64,000 bases of DNA, taken from contig NW_026622997.1 in assembly GCF_023065955.2 (NCBI RefSeq), forward strand, positions 22,176,001-22,240,000, read 5' to 3'. Made by a program: the position numbers and the translations under genes. Below are positions 54,716-64,000 of this stretch, piece after piece. Source of the DNA: Ursus arctos. Its lineage: Eukaryota > Chordata > Mammalia > Carnivora > Ursidae. Position 1 is the stretch's first letter; every line of letters begins with the position of its first letter. The notes beneath the pieces were generated by a model. The model had not been told where the DNA came from. It saw nothing but the letters and a program-made list of their open reading frames with translations, and did no database searches.

Positions 54716-55885
54716 AAAACTATAAAATGATTTTGAAAGAAATTAAAAGGCATAAATAAATGGAAAGACAACCCATGTTCATGGATTGGAAGGCTTAATA
54801 TGGTTATGATGCTGATACTACCCAATGCAATTCCTATCAAATCCAAACTTCATTTTTCAAGGACATAGAAAAAGCCATCTTAAAATTCATAGCCAAGACA
54901 GCCTTGAGAAAGAAGAGCAAATTCTCTCATATTTGCTGATTTCAAAACTTACAACAAACTACAATAGTTAAAACATTATGTTACTATCATAAAAACAGAA
55001 ATATAGACCAACAGAATAGAATAGAGCTCAGAAACAAACCCTACATATAAAGTCAAATAATTTTCAACACGAGTGTCTGTTTTAAAGGGAAAAGGTAGTA
55101 TTTTCAACAAATGTTGATGGGGAAACTAGATGTCCACATGCAAAAGAATGGAGCTGGACCTTAATTTTACACCATATTAAAAAAAATAACTCAAAATGGA
55201 TCAAAGTCCAAATGGAAGAGCTAAAACTCTATAATTCTTCAAAGAAAACATATGAAAAAAGCTTTATGATATTGGACTTGGCAATGATTTCTTGCACATT
55301 GTACAATTGTGCATTAAAGGACACTGTTGACATAGTAAAAAGGCAACTCTTAGAATGGAAGAAATTATTTGTGAATCATATATTTAATAAGGGGTTAATA
55401 TCCAGAATATAAAGAATTTCTACAACACCTTGACAATAGTAACTAAAAACAAACAACTGGATTTAAAAATGAGCAAAGGTCTTGCATTAATACTACTCCA
55501 AAGGAGATCCACGAATGGCAAATAAGCACAAGAAAACATGCTCAACATCACTAATCATTAGGGAAATGCAAATGAAACCCAAAATGACATACCACTTTAT
55601 ATTCATTAGGATGGCTATTACTAAAATAATAATAAGAAAAACCAATAATAACTGACAAATGTTGGTGAGGACATGGAGAAACGGAAACCCTTGTGCATTG
55701 CTGGTGGGAATGGAGAATGGTGCAGTTGCTATGGAAAATAGCATGGCAGTTCCTAAAAAAAAACCAAAAAAAACCAAACAAAAAACTAAACTAAACATAG
55801 AATTAGCATGTGATCCAGAAATTCTGTTTCTGGGATCATACTCTAAAGAATTGAAAGCAGGGACTCCAATAGATATTTGATGTGG

Positions 55886-56154
55886 AAATACACATAAAGT
55901 TAGGTAGCTTGCCAAATGTGTATTTCTGGTGTGTCTGGCTCCAAAAGTTTATGTTTTTACCCACTATGGTCTTCTTTGCAAAATGGAAGAGTTACTAGAG
56001 TTCATTCAGGTGGTCTTCCCACTCAGGGAGGACGTGTTGTGATCATTTTCTACTGACGGCTTGACCAACGTTGGTCCCTAAAGGCCACTTTTGTGTCTAA
56101 CTAAAGTACATCTAAGGAATTTGTGTCCTGTATGTCTTCAGAGAAAGCTCTTCA
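55886..56154. other. Single-copy DNA, nothing identified
   Basis: No gene or repeat recognised. Confidence 0.4.
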
Positions 56155-56385
56155 GAATCAGACTGCTTCAGTTTAGATCTTAATTCTACCATGGTGTCTG
56201 TATGGTATTAAATAAGATACTTCCTCTCTCTGTGCCTCAGTTTCCTTAGGGGTGCAATGGGCTAATAACTGTGTCTAACTCATAGAAGTATTGTGAGGAT
56301 TACACGATGGAAACCATGTACAGCTTTTAGAATAGCGCCCAGAACATTAAACACTCTGCAAGTGCTACTGTTATTATTGTGATCA
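56155..56385 (-). repeat. MIR, minus orientation, well preserved
   Basis: GAATCAGACTGCTTCAGTTT, CTCTCTGTGCCTCAGTTTCC, GTATTGTGAGGATTACACGA, TACAGCTTTTAGAATAGCGC and AAGTGCTACTGTTATTATTG match the reversed MIR consensus in order. Confidence 0.92.
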
Positions 56386-57230
56386 ATCTTTAAATACTAG
56401 CCCTCTTTTATGATTATCATCTATTTTTATAGTCGGATTTGCAGTGCTTTTATCAATCTCTAGATTGTGTTTCCCCATCCACCATCATGTTGTGGAATGA
56501 TCCCACTCATGCTATTAGGTGGCAAGACATAAGATGAGCTCTGTTTTCCCATTTATTTTCCTGTGAGCAGTTATATCCTAATTCTCCTGGGGGTATAATT
56601 GTGAAAGAATGACTCGGTTTATCCGCACCACCCAAATTCATCCTGCAATTTCATGCAGAGTGATTTCGCGTAAGAAAAAAACTGTTATCCTAAAACATGT
56701 GCATAAGCTACTGTAATATTTGTGGTTGCAGAATGAAAGCTATTCCTTCCTTTTGCTACACCTTCAATATTTGCTCAGGTGCAACGCGATTTCCACATGA
56801 ACTGACTCTGAAAACTTACCAGAGAGTTGGAGCGGTTGTCATTCCGGCCTCTAGCAACTTCTCAAACAAAATCATATTCCCCGAAAAACGGTTCCATAAA
56901 GTCCCTCTAATAAATCTCTGTGTGTTTGTGCCTTATTATAAACCCCATCCGCAATCTGCCTTTAAGCATGAGCACATTTTTAATCAAGCGGTAAAGCATC
57001 CCGAGTCTAAAGGTCATCAAAGCTGGAGCTGCAGTGAACTGTTCTGTCCCCCCTGGTGGAGGGAGCTTGGCTGGAGAGTTTATGCAGTTGCCCCAAAGTT
57101 CTGTTCCCTGTGCGCCTGACTGCACTTCCCACGTGACAGTGAAGAGCACACTTACAGGAGACAATATTGTTCTACTTATACTGAGGTCCCTAATTCCAGA
57201 TGGAGCGGGTTGTTGTTGTTTTTTTTTTTA
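56386..57230. other. Single-copy stretch with CpG-bearing segment
   Basis: A 140-codon plus frame (56697-57119) has several Cys residues but no family motif or clear start context. I leave it as an unconfirmed frame. The DNA has scattered CpGs and a CTCF-like site at 57048-57062, suggesting regulatory rather than coding use. Confidence 0.35.
57048..57062 (-). promoter_or_regulatory. CTCF-like motif
   Basis: CCCCCCTGGTGGAGG contains the full reversed CTCF core CCCCCTGGTGG, in single-copy DNA. Same orientation as the candidate at 37236-37250. Confidence 0.45.
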
Positions 57231-58762
57231 AGAAAGGAAATGTTCACAAAGTCTATCCACTAAACATATCTTTCTTCAAGGGCCACACCAGTAACAAAAT
57301 AATAATAAAATAAAGCTCAGTGAACAGCAGAAGTAGATTTTATATTTGCAAAACATAAAAAGAGGAACAAATAGCAAATTGTAGCAAATTGTAGCAAATT
57401 ACAATGGAGCCTGGGACTCATGTCACTTCAGCTCGGGGACAATGGTCCCCAGATTCCTATTGGATGCACGACCATCAGTAAGTCCTCCACAATGGCCATG
57501 ACTTCTGAACTTGAAGTCCATTGGCAATTTAATGTCCATTTGTTTGCAGATGTTATTACTAGGTCTCATGCATTCTCCCAAACTGTGGTTGGCAATGTTT
57601 TGCTGACTTTTTACAAATTTGCATGTGGTAACTTAACACAAAGAGGAATAGAGAGTAAAGTAGCCTCAGCGGGCCCTTGCACTAGCTTGAAATTGGGAGG
57701 TGACTAGTAGGTGAAGCAAAAGACATTTTTAAAGCAAACACATTTTCGGATGCATATCATTTTATTTCCAAATATGAGATAATTATATCCTCATCTCTAT
57801 GTCTAGCTATGTGTTTACATCTCTTTTTATGATATTTCTCTCCACTCTGTGACTTAAAAATAAATATTTAGACAGAATTTACAGTTAGCAGATCAATGAG
57901 GCATTTAGAGCAGTCTGCAAGTTCAAAAGAAAGTAGAGGACTCTGCAAATTTAGTTAGTATTCCAAGTATAATCATGAGTCATCACTGATCTAGAATTGA
58001 TGGCGGTATTACTTTGAAGGAATGTGCAAATGATGAGCCTAAAGAGACAAATTAAGAAAGGAGGGGAAAAAAGAGCTAGGGGAGCCTGGATGCTCACATT
58101 TCTATCATGACTGAGTATCTTGGTCCAAATGATTGGTAGTATGCTGATGACTCTTATAGGAAAAATACAGATGAGACTCATTTTTGATACGAAATCTTAA
58201 ATTCATATCTAAGTCCAAACAATGCAGAGTAGACCGCGCCAATGACGACTGTTCCTGTCTGGTCATGGCCATGGGAACACGCCTGCCAGTGGAACCTGAT
58301 TTCTCCATTCCTGTCTTCCCAAATGCTGTGCCCGAGCTTATGTGACCACCTTGCCCCATCCATCATTGTCTTACCCATTTTTCTCTCTTTCATAGAGCCT
58401 AATAATCTCCTTCTCTTCTCCTTTCCTTTGCTATTTCATTCCCATCTATTTTTCAGGCTGTCCAGACTCAGAAGTAGCTCTTTCATTTTCTTTACCTTTC
58501 CCAGGATGTATGCTGTATTCACAGCACAGACCAAAATCCTTCCATGAATACCCACCCCACCACCCTCCCAACCTCACAAAAAGCAGCCAGCTACATCTTG
58601 TACAATAATATTTTTTTAAACGTGGAGCCAGAGATGATTATTACTTTTTGCCAGTGACCTGGCTTAATAATGAAAGGCTTTATACACGCTAACAATGAAG
58701 ACTTCTTTCCCCCGGTAACAATTTTTAAATAAAGCCACTGAATTGAGGTACTTTTGTTTTTA
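57231..58762. other. Single-copy DNA
   Basis: Holds a three-copy TAGCAAATTG tandem repeat (57372-57401). Several overlapping short frames at 57420-58547 have no domain. Confidence 0.4.
57372..57401 (+). repeat. Short tandem repeat (10-mer, about 3 copies)
   Basis: TAGCAAATTG, TAGCAAATTG, TAGCAAATTA in direct succession. Confidence 0.93.
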
Positions 58763-58910
58763 CAGCTGGAAGGGGTCTCCGTGACTATTCAGTCCCACAC
58801 CTTTATTTAATAAAAGAGGCGCCTAAAGCCCAGAGAGGCGAAGTGTCTTATCTCTGTGTGACAGCAGCAGGGCTGTGAGCAAGTCCCTGGGCGCCCAGGT
58901 AGGCTCTTCC
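58763..58910 (+). repeat. MIR-type fragment
   Basis: ACAGCTGGAAGGGGTCTCCG, AGAGGCGCCTAAAGCCCAGA and GTGACAGCAGCAGGGCTG follow the MIR-class repeat beginning ACAGCTGGAAGGGACCTTGG. Confidence 0.6.
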
Positions 58911-59130
58911 CACCGCTCTGCTGAGCCCCTCTGAACCTGACGGTCAAGTGATGAACACCGCCGTGCTGAACCACCAGGGTCAAATACTGAGTAGTTCTTA
59001 TCTGTGTCCAGTCACCAAATGGTGGTGACTTTGAAGAAATCCCTCCAACTCTCTGTCTCATTCTTTGCATTTGAAAAGTGCATAATTCCTCATGTCTTTA
59101 CAGTCCATTGAGAGAGAGAAAGAGAAAGAT
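58911..59130. other. Single-copy DNA, nothing identified
   Basis: The minus frame at 58807-59070 overlaps the MIR and has no domain. Confidence 0.4.
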
Positions 59131-59144
59131 TTGTGTGTGTGTAT

Positions 59145-59182
59145 ATTTACGTGTGTGTATATATATATACACACACGTAAAT
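59145..59182. repeat. 38-bp perfect palindrome
   Basis: Each 19-base arm, beginning ATTTACGTGTGTGTATATA, is the exact reverse complement of the other with no spacer. Pairing continues imperfectly for a few bases outside, in the neighbouring GT/CA runs. Confidence 0.97.
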
Positions 59183-59219
59183 GCACACAAATAAGGAGGT
59201 CCTTTCAAATAAGCAGAAC

Positions 59220-59760
59220 TTTTCGGAGGCATCATTAGAAATTGAGTTTTTGCGCAACCAGCAAAAGCATGATCAAGACAGGAAATAAATTGCCTTCAGT
59301 CTTTAAAGCATCAAGAAGACTCTATCTCTTATCCTCCAAGAGCATCATTTAATTGCCTCTAGCGTTACCAACTCAATGGACCACCTATCCCAATTAAACA
59401 GCAGTGCGTGCTAATTATCATTAGACTTAATTGGTTTCCCAATTCAGCAACTTCCCTGATCAAGTCTGCCCCAGTTAAGTGGCGTTTATTGAACCACCTG
59501 AATCTTGCTTAAAAGAAACAAAAGAAAATTTCCCATCTCAAGTTCAGCAGATATGACCAAGTCTCACCAAGTCACACTAGCCAGTTTCTAATTAATTTTG
59601 CAAAGCATACCCTGAGGTTGGGTATGGTAAGCATATCTTCTCCAATTAGGGTGCATTTTTTATTGCAATCAAGTAAGATTAAGCAAAACATTTCTAACAA
59701 CAGTCAGTAAATGTGTGAAAGTTAACAAATATTTACTAACATATTCCCCCTCCTTCTTGC
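59220..59760. promoter_or_regulatory. Strong candidate conserved enhancer (TAAT cluster)
   Basis: No repeat signature over about 540 bases. Homeodomain-type sites are dense: TTTAATTGCC (59348), CAATTAAACAG (59391), GCTAATTATCATTAG (59410), CTTAATTGG (about 59426), TTCTAATTAATTTT (59586), CCAATTAGG (59642), TTATTGCAATCAAG (about 59661). Such clustering is typical of deeply conserved neurodevelopmental enhancers. Inference from motif content only. Confidence 0.4.
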
Positions 59761-62060
59761 ACACTTTTTTTTTCTTTTTACCAAGATGTTATGATTATTT
59801 CATTCTTTCAGATTTTCCACCCTTGAAACTGTGTTTGGTAATAACACCTGTTCTGAAGAGTAGATAAGCATAAAGAAAGGAGAAATTATGCTCTTGGGCT
59901 TAACCTTCCCAGAGAAATTTATGTGCATAATAGTTCCTTTGCATCAGCAAAGTAGATGAATGTAAAATCTGGTACTTGAGAACAGCTCAGGACAGGGGGG
60001 GATCCTGGCCGAACTGGCCTCACAATCTGCATAGGTTTTAGAAGGTCAGGGCTGAGTATAGACAGGAAGGAGATGACTGTCCTTGTGGAAAGCTTGGCAT
60101 TTAGAACGGTATATCGTATAAGCGCATATGTTCCGATGTTGGAAGTGTGACCCTTGGAGTAATTGTTCTCAGTCTGCTCCGTGACAGCTCACATGGGCTC
60201 ATGGGACTCAGGAAGGCAGACGAGCGTATTTGAGCTCTTCCTTGGAGGAAGTCTAGAATTCTCACCTCAGGTTCTTCCTGCTAAAGTGAGAGCAGAGCAT
60301 CAAAGAGAAATCTGTGACTCTCAGATTCCCACTTTCCTCGGTTCCCCCAAGGAGATAATGGGTAAAGAGGACAGGTGGGAATTGCTGGCAGAATCAGGTC
60401 GTGTCCTGGGACCACATTTCTTTCGAGGGCATTAAAACTGTTCAGTGTATCTCTGGGAAAGAAGCCCATGGTCACAGTAGCCCTCTTGGAGGCGGAGGTG
60501 GAGATGGGAGCAGAGGTTCTCCCTCGTAGCACGACGCATGGGCACCAACAATGGAATCACCCGGCAGAGCAGGTGGCACGCGTCCACTGGTCTTACCAGG
60601 GCCTTGCTTCTGGTAAGTGCACTGCAGTCGAGGGTTTGAGATCAGTAGTGAAAGCAGTAAAAAGACCATTGGCACACGGAGTGGGAGGGAGGGACCGCCC
60701 CATGGACAGGGCTTCAGAGGCCGTTCTTATCCCACCAGTAGAGAAGAATAAATAATAATGAGAAGAAGAAGAATGGAGGACAATATCATCACATTTGATC
60801 TTAGCTTTCTTTGGACGGGCTTAAAGTGCTTCAAATTTGGGTTAAAGACTCCAAGAAGAAAACAAGAATATCACACAGAGTGCTTTACCTTTTCTCAAGA
60901 AACTAGTGCACATTTAGATTATGTAAGAGTTGATGGAGCCCATTACTAGAGTAGAGCTCTTTATTGGCAGCATGAAAACACAGAAGTAACCTAAATTTCT
61001 AGGATGCTATTTAACTAATTAAAATCAATGTTCCTAGTAATATGTGAAATTACCTCCAATACAATTTCTATGTGTCTGCCCATAACTGAATTAAACTGTT
61101 CTGGCCTAAAGCAAAATTGTCAAGTGGAATCACTGAAGGTGGAGCTGGAAGGAATCTTACTCCTTATCAGTTATTCCCAGGTTCTCTCGTTCTACATCTA
61201 AGGTTCATTTTGATCCTTTCATTATGAAAGGATTTGGCCCAAGAAGAACCAAGTTTCCCAATTATTGTCTAGTAGCATTTCTGTTATCCATGGTGGAAAC
61301 CTCCCAGAATCTTCCAACTTTGGTTTCTGGTTCCTCCCTTCTAACCAAAATTAGAAAAGATCTGGTACCCGTTCTTCACTGCTGTGCTTTCCGAAGATCT
61401 GATAGGGTCAGACTGCCATGTGTCCTAATACTGAGACGCATTCTATCAGCGGCAGGAAACTTCTCTGAGGAAGTGAGGGGACACCATCAGGTGAGGGGAA
61501 GAACGGAGGGAGCATGGGCTATTCCAAGCGCTGGGGCATTGAAGCGGTACTTGTCAGGGGTATATGATTAAAGTTCAACTATTTGCAAGATGAGTGAGAA
61601 AAAAAAGCCTCTGAACATTGATGCGTGTTCTTAAACTAGTTAATTAACAACAGAAGATTAAAAGCTATAAAGATCTGTCAAAAAGTAGTACTAATTACAG
61701 TTATTTATGTGGACTACTAAACTATTGGCCTGAAATGTCATGGAACAACACGTATCATTAAATATGTGTCAGATTAACTTTGTTGTAAATTGTATTTCAT
61801 TCATTTTCTGTCATCGGCAATTATCGAACACCTGCTATACACAAGATTACTATTTTTTTTCTCTTTTTTCACTCATCTCCAACTTCCCCCTTTTAGCATT
61901 TCCCTGTCTTTCTCTCCTCATCCCTGGTGATCATGAGATAGCCCCGTTATAACTGCCTTCATCGGTTGTCTATCAATGTTCTTCGCCATCTTTGCTGAGG
62001 AAACCAAATTTTGTTGAGATACATTTTTTTTCCCCATGCAGTCATGTCCTTGAGGAAAGG
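59761..62060. other. Long single-copy stretch
   Basis: A somewhat GC-richer part (59990-60730) carries overlapping frames, the longest 126 codons (60375-60755). A further 115-codon frame lies at 61224-61571. None has a recognised domain, and no splice or promoter context supports them. Confidence 0.35.
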
Positions 62061-62069
62061 ACAGCCCTA

Positions 62070-62590
62070 CCTCCAATAAATTTTGATTTATTTAAATCAG
62101 TTGTGGTAATTTCATTTCCTTTATCAGTGATCTGCTTAGAAAGGACCGGGTGACCCTGTTCTGGCTAATGAACTATGAAAGTAAGATCACTGAAGAGCTT
62201 CAGAGAAACATTTCTTAGCTCTTCAAAGGTGTCCAAAGGAAAACACAGGTGTTTTTTTTCTTTCTTTTTTCTTTCTTTCTTTCTTTCTTCTTTTTCTTTT
62301 TTTTTTTTTTTACCATATTTTGACCTTTGACTTTGAAATATATGAATGCGATGCCTGAAGCTAGAGCAGCGATCTCAAGACTATGAGGAGAATTAACATA
62401 TCCACTGAGGGTAGAAGATGAAAGAGATGGAAGGAAACAGAATCCTCTGTGATACGTTAAATTACTGAATGATTGGACACTACAGTCATCCCACCCAGGA
62501 TTACATGTTACATGAGATAATAACATTTGCTTATTATTTAAGCCACTTTGGGTTAGATTTCCTGTTACTTGTTGCTAATTGTATTTACGG
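62070..62590 (+). repeat. Ancient interspersed repeat with a TTTC insert
   Basis: AGTGATCTGCTTAGAAAGGA, GTTCTGGCTAATGAACTATG, GCGATGCCTGAAGCTAGAGC, ATGAGATAATAACATTTGCT, TTATTTAAGCCACTTTGGGT and TTCCTGTTACTTGTTGCTAA follow a common old mammalian repeat ending in TTTAAGCCACT...TTTCTGTTACTTGCAGCC. A pyrimidine tract at 62251-62311 interrupts it. Class (old L1 3' end or LTR) unresolved. Confidence 0.6.
62251..62311 (+). repeat. (TTTC)n pyrimidine tract
   Basis: TTTC units flanked by T runs; the Lys/Glu frame on the minus strand is an artefact. Confidence 0.92.
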
Positions 62591-63751
62591 CTATAGCAGT
62601 GAATTGGTTATGTGAAAAGATTTTGGGGTCAGGCAAACTACTTCCTATCTATCTACGTGAATCTGTTTTTTATCCATAGAATATAAAATGCATCATATGT
62701 GTCTAATGCATAGTATTTGCACAAAGAAAGTTTGTTGATAATTAAATAGTGGTTCTGGGTGATATAAAAAAAATAACAAAGTAAAAGTAATATTTAGGAT
62801 GTCAAGAACAATATCAAGAGGTATAAAACACACAACCCTGATTTGGGTTTCTGTTTTCAAATTCCAAAATTCACCTTCCCAGAGCATTGAGTCAGAACTG
62901 ACAAACTTCCAAAAAGTATGCCAGAGCTCTGAATGTGTCTAGGGCTGAAACACAGAACAATAGTAATTGAGAGAAATTCCTTTTGAGCACCTTTGGGTTA
63001 TGCAAGAATGAATAAGACACCCAAACAAAGTTAAGTTTGAGAAAATAAAGCTAGTATAAAACTTCAATTGAAAGTATAGATAATCATGTTTATTAAGTGG
63101 CAAAAAATTATTTCAAAATTTAAAAGGACTTTACTGTCAAATTGTGAATTTCCTTGCCATCTAAGGTATTTCTTAGTATAGAAAAGTGTGTGTGTATTTG
63201 TGTGTGCATGTGTGTTCACGTGTCTGTGTGATACAGCATTCTTTATCTCATCCTTTCATATTAAAAATAAGTCAATTTATACATGGGACAAACTAAAAAC
63301 CGGAAGAGACACATACTAAAATATTTGCCATGGCTAATCTATACCTTTGGCTACCCCCGTTGTCTTTAAGTTATTATCTTCCCAAAATACATCAATTTCT
63401 CAGAGCACTGTATTTAAATGATAAATCTTTTGAAATGGAATATTCCAGACTGAAGAAAATAGAACTTTGAAATGATTTTATTTGGGTAACATGCTGTGCC
63501 AACTCCCAACATAACTGATGTACAAAGAGATGTAAGAAAGCGTTCTAGAATATTGCTCACGAGCAGTAGATGCAGAGGAACAGAGTTATGCTACACTTGA
63601 CAGCACGGTTTTGGGTCCCTTTCACTGTCTGTTTGAAAGTTTCCTACTGGTAAGCTACGAAGTCACACATGAATGTCTAAGAGAAAAGGTTTATGTTTCT
63701 TCAGCTTTAGAAAGACACCATTGATGCTTATATACACTCTCCTTATCTTTA
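62591..63751. other. Single-copy DNA
   Basis: A degenerate TG run at about 63187-63230. No gene or transposon recognised. Confidence 0.4.
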
Positions 63752-63951
63752 CTTTTTTTTTTTAAGATTTTATTTATTTATTTGACAGAGACAGAGACAG
63801 CCAGCGAGAGAGGGAACACAAGCAGGGGGAGTGGGAGAGAAAGAAGCAGGCTCATAGCGGAGGAGCCTGATGTGGGGCTCGATCCCAGAACGCCGGGATC
63901 ACGCCCTGAGCTGAAGGCAGACGCTTAATCGCTGTGCCACCCAGGCGCCCC
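63752..63951 (-). mobile_element. Young-type Can-SINE, minus orientation
   Basis: Poly-T, AAGATTTTATTTATTTATTT, GACAGAGACAGAGACAGCCA, GCTCGATCCCAGAACGCCGG, TCGCTGTGCCACCCAGGCGC. The right part is the reversed CGGTTAAGCG/GGCACAGCG-type head. No clear target duplication. Confidence 0.95.
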
Positions 63952-63970
63952 TTAAAAAAAAATGCCTTCT

Positions 63971-64000
63971 GGGGGCACCTGGGTGGCTCAATCGGTTAAG
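63971..64000 (+). mobile_element. Can-SINE head, cut by the window end
   Basis: GGGGGCACCTGGGTGGCTCA, then ATCGGTTAAG, is the first 30 bases of a plus-strand SINE of the older CTCA(G)TCGGTTAAG type. The rest lies outside the window. Confidence 0.9.

Larger units (their letters stand above)
53150..55885 (+). mobile_element. Old L1, ORF2 reverse-transcriptase to C-terminus
   Basis: ORF2 text runs in order: AGATCAACAAAATTGACAAA, CTACAGACCAATATCCCTGA, AAGCCATTTGACAAAATTTA, TTCACAGTAATATAGATAAC, AATGCAATTCCTATCAAATC, AGACCAACAGAATAGAATAG, AAATGCAAATGAAACCCAAA, TGCATTGCTGGTGGGAATGG. It lacks a 3' UTR and A tail, ending near 55885. A young SINE splits it at 54500-54698, and a 61-bp tandem duplication lies at 53515-53630. 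Confidence 0.92.

Noticed and set aside
55493..55915. 140-codon minus frame with hydrophobic segments
   Set aside because: Antisense of the L1 ORF2 C-terminal region on the plus strand.
56697..57119. 140-codon plus frame in single-copy DNA
   Set aside because: No domain, poor start context, and overlapped by another open frame on the minus strand (56907-57164). Kept only as an unconfirmed frame; a conservation test would decide.
58105..58547. Set of overlapping 71-101 codon frames on both strands
   Set aside because: Mutually exclusive frames in CT-rich DNA with no domain.
60375..60755. 126-codon plus frame
   Set aside because: No domain and overlapping open frames on both strands, as expected by chance in GC-richer DNA.
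1..64000. CRISPR arrays, operons, ribosome binding sites, prophage or plasmid features
   Set aside because: The window is mammalian; all direct repeats are microsatellites, target duplications or transposon copies. No spaced-repeat array is present.

Overview
This window looks like mammalian nuclear DNA from a caniform carnivore, most likely a bear (giant panda or a relative). The main evidence is about 20 copies of the carnivore tRNA-Lys-derived SINE (Can-SINE/SINEC). Each has a head resembling GCCTGGGTGGC(A/T)CAG, a CT-rich middle, and an AATAAATAAAATCTTT plus poly-A tail. Several belong to a young subfamily with the head GGCACAGCGGTTAAGCGTCTG. From memory I associate that form with bears and their arctoid relatives rather than dogs or cats, so the species call is an inference.

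I found no convincing protein-coding gene, rRNA, intact tRNA, CRISPR array or bacterial-type feature. The long open frames are microsatellite translations (poly-Phe/Ser, Lys/Glu, Ile/Tyr, Cys/Val), LINE-1 fragments or their antisense, or short frames without recognisable domains. The window reads as a gene desert or very large intron made of retroelement layers separated by single-copy DNA.

Layout. 0-9 kb: two probable solo LTRs on the minus strand (about 1.84-2.24 and 3.08-3.49 kb), a large TTTC/TTTTC tract, a MER5-like fragment, one SINE and ancient LINE or unclassified repeats. 9-19 kb: several MIR/L2 fragments, two young SINEs with perfect target-site duplications, an old L1 carrying GGAA and AT arrays, an AATAAA-bearing ancient repeat and a GC-richer patch. 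19-23 kb: mostly single-copy. 23-36 kb: L1 territory, with the best-preserved L1 at 26.6-27.9 kb (minus, 5'-truncated, with target duplication), MIRs, a hAT-like element and a probable 5'-inverted L1 at 33.65-34.2 kb. 36-45 kb: seven SINEs, a long TTTTC tail and a 2 kb L1 3' end with a GATA array. 45-53 kb: MIR, AT-rich single-copy DNA with TAAT motifs, a TTTTA array, two SINEs and a 1.5 kb minus-strand L1. 53-56 kb: an old plus-strand L1 ORF2 with a young SINE inside it. 56-64 kb: MIRs, a CTCF-like site, a 38-bp perfect palindrome, a strong TAAT-rich candidate enhancer near 59.3-59.7 kb, an ancient AATAAA-type repeat and two terminal SINEs, the last cut by the window edge.

No new biological system stood out. 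The points most worth checking are the candidate regulatory elements, the palindrome, the L1 inversion, the nested or recent SINE insertions, and two tandem duplications built on nearly the same 15-mer. All repeat family names come from recognition of consensus-like text, not from a database search.
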